DNA of 15,449 bases from Candidatus Dormiibacterota bacterium (GCA_030038765.1 JASHRA010000139.1:1-15449); one strand, 5' to 3'. Counted from the stretch's first letter, positions 1 through 7,610 are shown. The notes: generated by a model from the letters alone, not told the origin. Program-made: numbers and translations.

Positions 1-1500
1 CGCCGGCCGCGGCCGCCGGTGGTCAGCGTCCTGGGCCACGTCGACCACGGCAAGACCAGCCTGCTCGACGCCATCAGGCAGACCTCGGTGGCGGCCGGCG
101 AGGCGGGAGGGATCACCCAGCGGATCGGCGCCTCGGTGGTGGAGCACCAGGGGCGGCGCATCACCTTCATCGACACCCCCGGCCACGAGGCCTTCACCGC
201 GATGCGGGCGCGGGGGGCCAACATCACCGACCTCGCGGTCCTGGTGGTGGCCGCCGACGACGGGGTCATGCCCCAGACCGAGGAGGCGATCAAGCACGCC
301 CGCAACGCCGGGGTGCCCATCCTCGTGGCGCTCAACAAGATGGACCGGGAGGATGCCAACCCGGACCGGGTCAAGCAGCAGCTGGCGGAGCACCAGGTGG
401 TGGTCGAGGACTTCGGCGGCGACGTCGTCTGCGTGCCCGTCTCGGCCCGCACCGGCGAGGGCCTGGACCAACTCCTGGAGATGATCCTCCTCGTCACCGA
501 CCTGAACCAGCCCCAGGCCGACCCCGGGGCCCCGGCCCAGGCGGCGGTCATCGACTCCCACCTGGAGCGGGGGCAGGGCCCGGTCGCCAGCGTGCTGGTC
601 CAGGAGGGCACGCTGCGCACCCAGGACGAGTTCGTCGTCGGCGCCGTGGCGGGGCGGGTCAGGGCCCTCTTCGACGACCGCGGGGTGCGGACCAAGGAGG
701 TGGGCCCGGGGCTGCCCGGGCTGGTGGTGGGCCTGCCCGAGGTGGCGGTGGCCGGGGACCGCTTCGCCGTGGTGGCCTCGGAGCGCGAGGCCCGCAACCT
801 GGCCGAGGAGCGACGCCTGGCGGCCAAGGCGGGCCGGACCGAGGTCAACCGGGTCAGCCTGGCCGAGCTGAGCCGCCAGTCCGGGGAGGGGCTGCGCGAC
901 CTCGACCTGCTGATCAAGGCGGACAGCCAGGGGGCGCTGGAGGCGCTCCGGGCCGCGCTGCTGCGCTTCTCCGATCCCCTGGTCCGGCTGCGGCTGGTCT
1001 CGGACGGCGTGGGTCCGATCACCGAGGCCGACGTCGACCTGGCCACGGCCGCCAACGCCATCGTGGTCGGCTTCAACGTCCGCCCCGACGCCGGGGCCAA
1101 GGCGCTGGCCGAGAGCCACGGCGTGGACGTGCGCACCTACGACGTCGTCTACCAGATCACCGAGGACATCGAGAAGGCGGTCCGGGGCCTGCACGAGCCC
1201 ACCTACGAGGAGGTCTTCGAGGGCCGGGCCGAGATCAAGCTGAGGATCAAGGTCCCGCGGGTGGGCTTCATCGCCGGCTCCCAGATCCTGGAGGGCAAGG
1301 TGACCCGCGGCGACGTGGCCCGCGTCATCCGGGACGGGGAGGAGGTGCAGAAGACCCAGGTCGTGTCGCTGCGCCGCTTCAAGGACGACGTCCGCGAGGT
1401 GGCCCAGGGCTACGAGTGCGGCATCGAACTGGGGGACTACCAGGACTTCCAGGAGGGGGACACCATCGACTGCTATGTGGTGCAGCAGCGCAACCGCTGA
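1..1500 (+). CDS. infB: Translation initiation factor IF-2 (5'-truncated by window)
   Basis: IF-2 is the GTPase that brings fMet-tRNA to the 30S subunit and promotes subunit joining. The reading frame is open from base 1, and the gene enters from the left edge; the first GTG in frame (base 19) is an internal valine of the G domain, not the start. Counting that valine as residue 1, all GTPase motifs are visible: G1 GHVDHGKT (6-13), the G2 threonine in GGITQRIGA (T33), G3 DTPGHE (52-57), G4 NKMD (106-109) and G5 SAR (142-144). Domains II and III and the C-terminal fMet-tRNA-binding domain IV follow, ending at a TGA. The N-terminal IF2_N region is outside the window. It heads the rbfA-nrnA-truB-ribF run, the usual nusA-infB operon order. 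Identification is certain; only the 5' end is missing. Confidence 0.98.
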   Translation, partial: RRPRPPVVSVLGHVDHGKTSLLDAIRQTSVAAGEAGGITQRIGASVVEHQGRRITFIDTPGHEAFTAMRARGANITDLAVLVVAADDGVMPQTEEAIKHARNAGVPILVALNKMDREDANPDRVKQQLAEHQVVVEDFGGDVVCVPVSARTGEGLDQLLEMILLVTDLNQPQADPGAPAQAAVIDSHLERGQGPVASVLVQEGTLRTQDEFVVGAVAGRVRALFDDRGVRTKEVGPGLPGLVVGLPEVAVAGDRFAVVASEREARNLAEERRLAAKAGRTEVNRVSLAELSRQSGEGLRDLDLLIKADSQGALEALRAALLRFSDPLVRLRLVSDGVGPITEADVDLATAANAIVVGFNVRPDAGAKALAESHGVDVRTYDVVYQITEDIEKAVRGLHEPTYEEVFEGRAEIKLRIKVPRVGFIAGSQILEGKVTRGDVARVIRDGEEVQKTQVVSLRRFKDDVREVAQGYECGIELGDYQDFQEGDTIDCYVVQQRNR

Positions 1501-1524
1501 TCTGAGCGCCGCCGAGGTCCCGGC

Positions 1525-1920
1525 GTGAGGCCGGCCCGCGACGGCGGCCACCGGGTCGAGCGCATCAACGTGCAGCTCCAGCAGGAGCTGGCCCTGGCGC
1601 TCTCGAGCGAGGTCAAGGACCCGCGCCTGGAGCTGGTGACGGTGGTGGCGGTGGAGTGCGCTCCCGACCTCTCCTACGCCCGGGTCAAGATCAGCGCCCT
1701 CGGCGAGCAGGCGGACCGGGAGCGCGCGCTCAAGGTGGTGCGGGGCATGAGCGGCTACCTGCGCTACGTGCTGGGCGAGCGGTTGCCCCACCTGCGCCGC
1801 GTGCCCCGGCTCGACGTGCGCCTCGACGAGTCGATCCCCTACGGGGTCAGGGTGAGCACCCTGCTGCACCAGCTGGAGGGGGAGCCGAGGGCGGCCTCGG
1901 GAGGCGACCATGAGCGATGA
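1525..1920 (+). CDS. rbfA: 30S ribosome-binding factor A
   Basis: RbfA is a small KH-like protein that binds the 30S subunit near the 5' region of 16S rRNA during late maturation and cold adaptation. The 131-residue product has the family pattern: an N-terminal helix RVERINVQLQQELA (about 10-23), the KDPRLELVTV strand, the DLSYARVKIS segment, and a C-terminal DESIPYGVRVSTLL stretch. Length matches the family (about 110-135). The GTG start lies 24 bases after the infB stop and is preceded by GAGGT at a suitable distance. The last 11 bases overlap nrnA, so the two are probably translationally coupled. Confidence 0.95.
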   Translation: MRPARDGGHRVERINVQLQQELALALSSEVKDPRLELVTVVAVECAPDLSYARVKISALGEQADRERALKVVRGMSGYLRYVLGERLPHLRRVPRLDVRLDESIPYGVRVSTLLHQLEGEPRAASGGDHER

Positions 1921-2878
1921 GCTGGAGCGGATCCGCTCCCTGGTCGACGCCCACCAGGACTTCCTCCTCGTGGCCCACAAGGACGCGGACGCGGACTCCC
2001 TGGGCTCGGTGCTGGCCTTCGCCGACTGCCTGCGGCGCCAGGGCAAGGCCCCCTATCCCTGGGTCCCGGAGCCGCTGCCGCGGGGCCTCTCCTACCTGCC
2101 CGGGTACGGGGAGGTGAACCGCCGTCAGGCGCCCCCCGGGGCGGTGGCGGTGGCCTTCGACGCCGGCAGCCCGGACCGCTTCGGCAACCTGCGCGAGCGC
2201 ATCGAGAGGGCTCCCCTCACCCTCGTCTTCGACCACCACACCAGCAATCGGGGCTTCGGCGACGTCTGCCTCGTGGACCGCGAGGCGGCGGCCACCGGCG
2301 TCATCCTCTTCCGGGCCCTCAGGGCCTGGGGCGTGGAGATCACCCCGGAGGCCGCGACCAACCTCTACGCCGCCATCTTCACCGACACCGGCGGCTTCCG
2401 CCACGAGAACACCAGCGCCGAGGTGCTGCAGCTGGGCGCCGACCTGGCCGAGCTGGGCGCCGACCCGGCCTGGATCGCGCTGAAGAGCTACAAGTCGCGC
2501 CCCCGGAGCACGCTCCAGCTCCAGGGCCTGGCCACCGCGGCCGCCCGCTACGAGCTCGGTGACCGGCTGGTCTGGAGCGAGGTCACGCTGGAGATGCTGA
2601 GCTCCTGCGGCGCCACCATGGAGGAGAGCGAGGGCATCATCGACGTCCTCCAGAGCCTGGACACGATGCTCTGCGCCATCCTCTTCAAGCAGCTGGACCA
2701 GGACCTGACCCAGGTGAGCGTGCGCACCCGCGGACCCATCGAGGCCCACCGGCTGGTGGCCCCGCTGGGCGGGGGCGGCCACCGCCGCGCCGCCGGGGCC
2801 GAGGTCCGGGCGTCCCTCGCCGAGGTGGAGGGGAGGCTGCTGGAGGCGACGCGCCAGAGCCTGGCGGCCGCCTCCTGA
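1910..2878 (+). CDS. nrnA: DHH/DHHA1 phosphoesterase: oligoribonuclease / pAp phosphatase NrnA
   Basis: NrnA-type enzymes degrade 2-5 nt RNA (and pApA from c-di-AMP) and dephosphorylate pAp, using paired metal ions. The 322-residue product has the full DHH layout: motif I HKDADADSLGS (23-33, a variant of HxxPDxDxxGS), the DHH signature FDHHTSN (D108-H110), motif IV TDTGGF (D159), and the DHHA1 substrate-binding motif GGGGHRRAAG (287-296). The ATG start has a good GGGAGG site (1899-1904, 5 bases away) inside the end of rbfA. The position between rbfA and truB is the conserved location for this gene in many Gram-positive and actinobacterial genomes. Substrate preference among nanoRNA, pAp and pApA cannot be read from the sequence. 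Confidence 0.93.
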   Translation: MSDELERIRSLVDAHQDFLLVAHKDADADSLGSVLAFADCLRRQGKAPYPWVPEPLPRGLSYLPGYGEVNRRQAPPGAVAVAFDAGSPDRFGNLRERIERAPLTLVFDHHTSNRGFGDVCLVDREAAATGVILFRALRAWGVEITPEAATNLYAAIFTDTGGFRHENTSAEVLQLGADLAELGADPAWIALKSYKSRPRSTLQLQGLATAAARYELGDRLVWSEVTLEMLSSCGATMEESEGIIDVLQSLDTMLCAILFKQLDQDLTQVSVRTRGPIEAHRLVAPLGGGGHRRAAGAEVRASLAEVEGRLLEATRQSLAAAS

Positions 2879-2937
2879 TGCGGGTCTCGCCAGAGCTGGG
2901 CCAGGCGCGGAGCCAAGAGCGCCGCGAGGGGCCCGCC

Positions 2938-3840
2938 GTGACCGGCGTGCTCAACCTCGCCAAGCCCGAGGGGATGACGTCCTTCTCCGCCATCCGCGTC
3001 GCCCGGCGCGCCCTGGACGAGCGCCACGTGGGGCACGCTGGCACCCTGGACCCGCTGGCCTCGGGCGTGCTGCCCCTCTGTGTCGGGCGCGCCACCCGCC
3101 TCGTCGAGTACATCCTGCGCCAGCCCAAGACCTACCACGCCCGAATCCGCCTGGGGGAGACCAGCGACACCGGCGACCTGGACGGCCAGGTGGAGCGGGT
3201 GGCCTCGGCCGCGGGGCTGACCGAGGCCCAGGTGGCGGCGGCCCTCCAGGGCTTCGTCGGCGTGGTGCAGCAGGTGCCCCCCATGCACTCGGCGGTGCGC
3301 CACCAGGGGCGCCACCTCTACGAGCTTGCCCGCCAGGGCGTGACCGTGGAGCGCCAGGCGCGCAGCGCCGAGATCCGCTCCATCCGGCTGCGTAACTTCA
3401 CCGCCGGCGATCCCGCCGAGGTCGAGGTGGAGGTCGTCTGCGGGCGCGGCACCTACCTCCGGGTGCTGGCCCTGGACCTCGGCCAAGCACTCGGCTGCGG
3501 AGGCGTCCTGGCCTGGCTGGAGCGGACCGAGTACGGGCCCTTCCGCCTCTCCGAGGCGGTCACCCTGGAGCAGCTGACCACGGCCGCCGAGCCTCGCTCG
3601 CTGCTTCTCCCCCCCGAGGCGGCACTGCCCGACCTGCCCCGCGTCGATCTCCTGCCGGCGGCCAGCCTGGCCGTGCAGCGGGGCCAGGCGGTCTGGCTCC
3701 AGCGCGGACCCGCCGGGGGCGGGACGGCCCAGCCCACGGAGGTCCGGGCCCATTCCGCGGACGGGCGCATGGTGGCCGTGGGGGAGGTGACCGGGCTCCG
3801 CTTCCGGCCGTCCAAGGTGCTGCTCCCCGTCAGTGGCTGA
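2938..3840 (+). CDS. truB: tRNA pseudouridine(55) synthase TruB
   Basis: TruB isomerises U55 in the T-loop of tRNAs. The N-terminal GVLNLAKPEGMTSFSAI is typical of the family, followed by GHAGTLDPLASG with the catalytic aspartate (D38 from the chosen start), KTYHARIRLGETSDTGD, QVPPMHSAVRHQGRHLYE and RGTYLRVLALDLG, then a short C-terminal RNA-binding region. I chose the GTG at 2938 (300 aa) because GAGGGG lies 6 bases upstream and homologs begin there. An in-frame ATG at 2878 overlaps the nrnA stop by one base (TGATG) and would add 20 unconserved residues; coupling could still allow it. The 3' end overlaps ribF by 8 bases. Confidence 0.95.
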   Translation: MTGVLNLAKPEGMTSFSAIRVARRALDERHVGHAGTLDPLASGVLPLCVGRATRLVEYILRQPKTYHARIRLGETSDTGDLDGQVERVASAAGLTEAQVAAALQGFVGVVQQVPPMHSAVRHQGRHLYELARQGVTVERQARSAEIRSIRLRNFTAGDPAEVEVEVVCGRGTYLRVLALDLGQALGCGGVLAWLERTEYGPFRLSEAVTLEQLTTAAEPRSLLLPPEAALPDLPRVDLLPAASLAVQRGQAVWLQRGPAGGGTAQPTEVRAHSADGRMVAVGEVTGLRFRPSKVLLPVSG

Positions 3841-4837
3841 GTCCCCGCCCCGCTCCTCCCCGGGCGCTGGGGCGGACTTCGGCCTGGGCTCGGCGGGCGC
3901 GGCGCCGAGCGCTCCCAGCTGCCTCGTCCTGGGCAACTTCGACGGTGTCCACATCGGCCACCAGGCGATCCTGACGCGGGCCCGCCAGCGGGCCCGGCAG
4001 CGTGGCCTGCAGCTGGTGGCGATCACCTTCGAGCCCCATCCCAAGGCCTTCCTCCATCCCGGCCAGGGGCCGGCCCTGCTGACCCCGCTGGAGCTGCGCC
4101 GCCGCCTCCTCCTGGAGGCGGGGGTGGAGCGGCTCTGGGTGATCCCCTTCGACCTCCACCTGGCCCGGCTGAGCCCGGAGGAGTTCATGGACCGGGTGCG
4201 CCGCCGCCTCCAGCTCCGGGCCATGGTGGTCGGGCCCCTCTTCTCCGTCGGGCCTCCCGGCCAGGGCGAGCTGGGCTTCATCACCGAGTACGGCCAGCGC
4301 ACCGGGCTGGAGGTGGTCGAGGTCGGGTCCAGGCTCTGGCAGGGAGAGGCGGTCAGCAGCTCGCGGATCCGGGCCCGCCTGCTGGAGGGAGACCTGGAGG
4401 CCAGCGCGGCCATGCTGGGGCGCCCCTTCCAGGTCCTGGGCCCGGTGGTGCGGGGGAGGGGAGTGGGCCGGGAGCTCGGCTTCCCCACCGCCAACCTGCG
4501 CCTGGGTCCGGGCCAGGCCCTGCCCCCGGACGGGGTCTACGTCATGGAGGCGCTCCTGCCGGAGGGGCGCGCGGTCGGGGCCGTGGGCAGCATCGGCGTC
4601 CGCCCCCACTTCGGCGGCGGCGAGCGCGTCTTCGAGGTCCACTGCCTGGAGCCGGTCGGGGAGCTCTACGGTCGGCAGCTCACGGTCAGCGTGCTGAGCC
4701 GGCTGCGGGGCCAGGAACGCTTCACCACCGACGCCGCGCTGGTGGAGCGCATGACGCGCGACGCCGAGGCGGCCGCCGCCTACCTCGCCAGCCGGCCCGG
4801 CCTCAGTCGCGTCCCCCCAGGTCCACCATCCGGGTGA
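3833..4837 (+). CDS. ribF: Bifunctional riboflavin kinase / FAD synthetase
   Basis: RibF phosphorylates riboflavin to FMN and adenylates FMN to FAD. The N-terminal nucleotidyltransferase domain shows GNFDGVHIGHQ (34-44, HxGH-type nucleotide site), ITFEPHP, and SSSRIR before the linker. The C-terminal flavokinase shows GFPTAN (216-221), FEVH with the presumed catalytic glutamate E268, and ELYG. Length (334 aa) is slightly long because of a Pro/Ser/Ala-rich N-terminal extension of about 30 residues. GTG 3833 is the only normal start before the first motif; it overlaps truB and lacks a strong ribosome site, so coupling is likely. The usual GxDFxFG segment of the adenylyltransferase domain is altered here (GPLFSVG, 134-140). 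The 3' end overlaps the convergent gene by 35 bases. Confidence 0.93.
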   Translation: MAESPPRSSPGAGADFGLGSAGAAPSAPSCLVLGNFDGVHIGHQAILTRARQRARQRGLQLVAITFEPHPKAFLHPGQGPALLTPLELRRRLLLEAGVERLWVIPFDLHLARLSPEEFMDRVRRRLQLRAMVVGPLFSVGPPGQGELGFITEYGQRTGLEVVEVGSRLWQGEAVSSSRIRARLLEGDLEASAAMLGRPFQVLGPVVRGRGVGRELGFPTANLRLGPGQALPPDGVYVMEALLPEGRAVGAVGSIGVRPHFGGGERVFEVHCLEPVGELYGRQLTVSVLSRLRGQERFTTDAALVERMTRDAEAAAAYLASRPGLSRVPPGPPSG

Positions 4838-5069
4838 GCAGGGCGGCGATGGCCGCGACCAGGATCGAGACCACGATGGCCACCACCAGGGAGCCGTACT
4901 TGCCGCCGTCGGTCTTGCTGCCCAGCGCGTCGAGGGAGAGGAAGCCGCCGCCGAGGGAACCCACCAGTCCGCCGACGACGCGCACCACGGCCGTGAGGCC
5001 ACGGGTCTTGCGCACCATGACGGCGCCGATGACGAGGCCGATGACGAGGAATGCGATCAGGTGGAGCAC
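4803..5069 (-). CDS. Small GlsB/YeaQ/YmgE-type stress membrane protein
   Basis: This is an 88-residue, strongly hydrophobic protein with about three predicted membrane segments (roughly 3-18, 25-47 and 59-81), glycine-rich turns (VGGLVGSLGGGF), and short charged loops. Size and glycine pattern fit the transglycosylase-associated / GlsB-YeaQ-YmgE family, small general-stress inner-membrane proteins of unclear function; that assignment is by resemblance only. The GTG start has GGAGGG 8 bases upstream, and only 5 bases separate it from the stop of the upstream pspA homolog, so the two form a coupled operon. This pairing suggests a role in the same envelope-stress response. Its 3' end runs 35 bases into the 3' end of ribF on the opposite strand. 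Confidence 0.75.
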   Translation of the reverse strand: MLHLIAFLVIGLVIGAVMVRKTRGLTAVVRVVGGLVGSLGGGFLSLDALGSKTDGGKYGSLVVAIVVSILVAAIAALLTRMVDLGGRD

Positions 5070-5074
5070 CTTTC

Positions 5075-5893
5075 CTACCCTCCGTTGCTTGGTTCAGATG
5101 TCTCGGTCCCGCCGGCGCTGAGCCTGGCCCCAGCCCCGGAATCGGCCGTCAGTTCACGCCGCAGGCGCCGGAGCTCTGAGTCGACGGCGGGCTCGCCCGG
5201 CCCGCCCGTCGGTGGCCGCGCCAGGTCCGCCTCGCCCATGTTCCCAGGTCCGGCCAGGGTGCCCCGTCGCACCAGCTCCTCGATGGCGGCCGCCCGGGCC
5301 TCCATCTGGGCCGCCTCCTCTCGGGCCCGCTCCAGCAGGAGCCGCACCCGGCCAAGGTCCCCGGAGATGCCGGTCACCGCCTCGCCGATCGCGGCCGAGG
5401 CCTGGGCGGCGCTGAGCTGGGCGCGGACCGTGTCCCGCTGGCTGCGGAAGGACTCGACCCTGGCCTCCAGCCGGCGCGAGGTGACCTCCAGGTCCTGCTC
5501 CTGCTGCTTCAGCCGCTCCACCTGACGCTCCAGCGAGGCGAGCTCCGAGCGGGCCTCCTGGGAGCGGGTCAGGACCAGCCGGGCGAGGTCCTCCCGACCC
5601 TCCCGGAGAGCCAGGCGGGCCTCGTCCCGGAGCCGCTCCTGGCTCTGCTCCAGCTCGCTGGCATGGAGCTCGAGTCGGCGCCCGGCGACCACCACCTGGG
5701 CCACCCCGCGCCGGACCTGCTGGAGCGACTGGAGCTGGCGCAGGTAGGCCTGGTCGAGGGCCTGGACCGGGTCCTCGGGGCCTGCCAGCAGGTGCCGCAG
5801 CCACTGGCGCAGGACTTCCAGCGCGCGTCCTCCGGGGATCCGGAGGAGGGCCGACGCCATCCCCAGGGCCACGACTGGGAACAGGGTCAGCAT
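5075..5893 (-). CDS. PspA/IM30 family protein with extra N-terminal membrane helix (paralog 1)
   Basis: PspA/Vipp1 proteins are ESCRT-III-like coiled-coil proteins that assemble on the inner face of the cytoplasmic membrane and protect it under stress. The 272-residue product is mostly heptad-rich helix (about 40-225) and matches the other PspA of this window closely in places (GREDLARL, IGEAVTGIS, LLERA). Its N-terminus differs: residues 2-17 are a membrane-like hydrophobic stretch, followed by an amphipathic segment (about 22-36) and PEDPVQAL, which aligns with AEDPMDAL in the paralog. The TM-like segment is therefore an addition before the normal helix alpha-0. It lacks the C-terminal PspAA domain. 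ATG 5893 has AAGGAG 10 bases upstream. It is transcribed with the small membrane protein downstream and diverges from htpX. Confidence 0.88.
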   Translation of the reverse strand: MLTLFPVVALGMASALLRIPGGRALEVLRQWLRHLLAGPEDPVQALDQAYLRQLQSLQQVRRGVAQVVVAGRRLELHASELEQSQERLRDEARLALREGREDLARLVLTRSQEARSELASLERQVERLKQQEQDLEVTSRRLEARVESFRSQRDTVRAQLSAAQASAAIGEAVTGISGDLGRVRLLLERAREEAAQMEARAAAIEELVRRGTLAGPGNMGEADLARPPTGGPGEPAVDSELRRLRRELTADSGAGARLSAGGTETSEPSNGG

Positions 5894-5926
5894 GGCTGGT
5901 GGGCTCCTTGGCGGACGGCGGGGGTC

Positions 5927-5932
5927 ATGTTA
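5927..5932 (-). promoter_or_regulatory. Candidate -10 element (TAACAT) upstream of pspA paralog 1
   Basis: Reading the minus strand, TAACATGACC lies 33 bases before the ATG at 5893. Nearly the same ten bases (TAACATCACC) occur before the second pspA gene. AT-rich hexamers are rare at this base composition. I see no convincing -35 box at the usual distance, so this may be a -10 of a TANNNT-type promoter or part of a regulator site. Confidence 0.4.
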
Positions 5933-5934
5933 GC

Positions 5935-5955
5935 GCCGCCGCCGGAGGCGTCGGC
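5935..5955. repeat. Near-perfect inverted repeat in the pspA1/htpX divergent region
   Basis: Arms GCCGCCGCC (5935-5943) and GGCGTCGGC (5947-5955) pair at 8 of 9 positions around a 3-base centre. The repeat sits immediately upstream of the TAACAT candidate -10 of pspA paralog 1, in the -13 to -36 zone where an operator could act. GC-rich DNA makes such repeats by chance, so the assignment is tentative. Confidence 0.3.
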
Positions 5956-6069
5956 TGGGGCCTCGCCGCCTGTGAGCTTGCTTAGAATCTCCCTCCCGGC
6001 CCGGGGGTCTTGAGTTCGGTGCCAGCGGCCGGCGGGGAGATGCCACTGCGGTTCAGATCGGGAAACGGG

Positions 6070-6075
6070 TATATA
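6070..6075 (+). promoter_or_regulatory. Candidate -10 element (TATATA) for leaderless htpX transcript
   Basis: TATATA ends 6 bases before the GTG at 6082, so transcription would begin at or next to the start codon. The run AGGGGG between them is only one base from the GTG, too close for a normal ribosome site. No clear -35 box is visible. A second AT-rich hexamer, TAGAAT (5983-5988), lies further upstream in the same region and could serve a longer transcript. Confidence 0.45.
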
Positions 6076-6081
6076 GGGGGC

Positions 6082-7008
6082 GTGAACACGCGACGCCCCG
6101 GCGCCGACATCGGGCTCACGGCCCGGATGTTCCTGGCCCTGTTCCTGCTGGCGGTCGTCTACCTCGCCTTCATCGGCGTGCTGCTGCTCATCCACGTCCA
6201 GATCGAGCTCATCGTCCTGGTGGTGCTGGTCCTGCTCGTGGTCCAGTACTTCTACTCTGACAAGCTGGTCCTCAGCAGCCTCCACGCCCACCTGGTCCAG
6301 CCCCAGGACCAGCCCCAGCTCTTCGACATCGTGGGCCGGCTCTGCCAGATCACCGGCATGCCCATGCCGGCCATCGCGGTCATTCCCTCCCCGGTGCCCA
6401 ACGCGCTCGCCACCGGCCGCAACCCCAAGCACGCGGTGGTCGCGGTCACCACCGGCATCCTCAACCAGCTCGACGCCAAGGAGATGGAGGCGGTGCTGGC
6501 CCACGAGCTCAGCCACGTCATCCACAAGGACGTCAAGGTGATGGCCATGGCCAGCTTCTTCGCCACCGTGGCCGCCCTCATCGTCCAGCAGGGGATGTGG
6601 TTCGGGATGTTCGGCGGCTTCGGCGGCATGGGCTACGGGGGCCGGGGCCGGGGCCGCGACGAGGGCGAGGGGATGATCCTCATCATCCTGGTCGCGGCCG
6701 TGGTCTGGGCCATCAGCTTCGTGCTCATCCGCGCCCTCTCCCGCTACCGCGAGTACGCGGCCGACCGCGGCTCCGCGGTGATCACCCACGAGCCGGCCCA
6801 GCTGGCCTCGGCGCTGCAGAAGATCAGCGGCTCCATGACCCGCATCCCCAGCCGGGACCTGCGCCAGGTCCAGAGCGCCAACGCGCTGATGATCTTCCCC
6901 GCCATCCGCGCCGGTGGCGGCAGCCTGGCCGAGCTCTTCTCGACGCATCCCTCCCTGGAGCACCGCCTGGCCCGGCTGCGCGACCTCGAGTCCCAGCTCT
7001 CCGCCTAG
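6082..7008 (+). CDS. htpX: M48 family membrane zinc metalloprotease, HtpX-type
   Basis: HtpX is a membrane-bound endoprotease that removes damaged membrane proteins during envelope stress. From GTG 6082 the protein is 308 aa. Two hydrophobic segments near the N-terminus (about 14-36 and 40-55) are followed by the peptidase domain with HELSH (H141, E142, H145), a further membrane segment after a Gly/Met-rich loop (about 170-220), and REYAADRG with the third zinc ligand E224. Conserved NALATG and STHPSLEHR motifs are present. A TTG at 6010 is also in frame but adds 24 residues unlike the family; the leaderless-type -10 favours 6082. pspAB starts 9 bases after its stop, so they form a two-gene operon divergent from pspA paralog 1. 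Confidence 0.93.
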   Translation: MNTRRPGADIGLTARMFLALFLLAVVYLAFIGVLLLIHVQIELIVLVVLVLLVVQYFYSDKLVLSSLHAHLVQPQDQPQLFDIVGRLCQITGMPMPAIAVIPSPVPNALATGRNPKHAVVAVTTGILNQLDAKEMEAVLAHELSHVIHKDVKVMAMASFFATVAALIVQQGMWFGMFGGFGGMGYGGRGRGRDEGEGMILIILVAAVVWAISFVLIRALSRYREYAADRGSAVITHEPAQLASALQKISGSMTRIPSRDLRQVQSANALMIFPAIRAGGGSLAELFSTHPSLEHRLARLRDLESQLSA

Positions 7009-7017
7009 GGGCCGGCC

Positions 7018-7593
7018 TTGGGCTTCCTCGACTCCCTGATCGGTCGGACCCGCATGCCCAAGCCCAACGAGGACCACGTCTTCGCCATGAGCACGGCCGT
7101 CCTCACCCTGGAGGCTGCGGGCGGCCTCAAGGCCGCGGGACGGGTGGGGATCGTCTTCAAGGCGCTGCCCTCGGGCCGCTTCCTCCAGCTGGTCCAGGAC
7201 ACCAGCGCCATGCTCCAGGTCCCGGACCAGGCGGTGCCCGGCGACACCCTCAAGGTGACCCAGGACCGGGACGAGCTGGGCTTCGAGTGGATGGTGGTGC
7301 AGGGTCCGGACTTCCAGGCCCTGGTGGCGGCGCTCCACGGCGTGGCCGAGAACCTGCTCGAGGACGGGCTCGGAGACTGCCTCCTGGCCGCCGTCTTCCC
7401 CTTCCACGCCGAGGGGCGGACCGTGTACTGGATCTACGGCTACAAGCAGGGCACCTTCTACCCCTTCGTGCCCAGCGGCGACCACCGCCGGGACAACGCC
7501 GAGGAGCTCCGCCTGGCGGCCGTGGCCAAGGGGGAACTGCCGGTGGAGGCGGACCTCGGCTCCTGGTTCGCGCTCTGGGGGGTGCCGGTCTGA
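7018..7593 (+). CDS. pspAB: PspA-associated protein PspAB
   Basis: The 191-residue soluble protein resembles the PspAB family: the N-terminal GFLDSLIGR, the FAMSTAVLTLE strand, a central DELGFEWMVVQG stretch, YGYKQGTFYPFVP, and the C-terminal ELPVEADLGSWFALWG ending close to the stop. PspAB is known from comparative genomics as a partner of PspA and HtpX in Actinomycetota, Chloroflexota and some archaea; its biochemical role is not established. The TTG start at 7018 is supported by AGGGG 6 bases upstream (overlapping the htpX stop) and by the family-like N-terminus; the next ATG (7054) would remove that motif. It lies directly behind htpX and converges with the PspA-PspAA gene, 17 bases apart. 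Confidence 0.85.
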   Translation: MGFLDSLIGRTRMPKPNEDHVFAMSTAVLTLEAAGGLKAAGRVGIVFKALPSGRFLQLVQDTSAMLQVPDQAVPGDTLKVTQDRDELGFEWMVVQGPDFQALVAALHGVAENLLEDGLGDCLLAAVFPFHAEGRTVYWIYGYKQGTFYPFVPSGDHRRDNAEELRLAAVAKGELPVEADLGSWFALWGVPV

Positions 7594-7610
7594 GCTGAGG
7601 GCGCGGGCCT

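Noticed and set aside
2878..2937. ATG start for truB overlapping the nrnA stop
   Set aside because: Extra residues are not family-like, and GTG 2938 has GAGGGG 6 bases upstream; coupling at 2878 remains a minor possibility.
2548..4494. Long minus-strand open frames opposite nrnA, truB and ribF
   Set aside because: Low-complexity Arg/Pro/Ala/Gly translations opposite well-identified genes; typical shadows in GC-rich DNA.
6010..6081. TTG start for htpX giving 24 more residues
   Set aside because: No ribosome site, residues unlike the family, and a -10-like hexamer inside this stretch points to GTG 6082.
5894..6081. Sigma-54 promoter for the pspA region, as in enterobacteria
   Set aside because: No TGGCAC-N5-TTGCA-like pair is visible on either strand, and no PspF-type activator gene is in the window.
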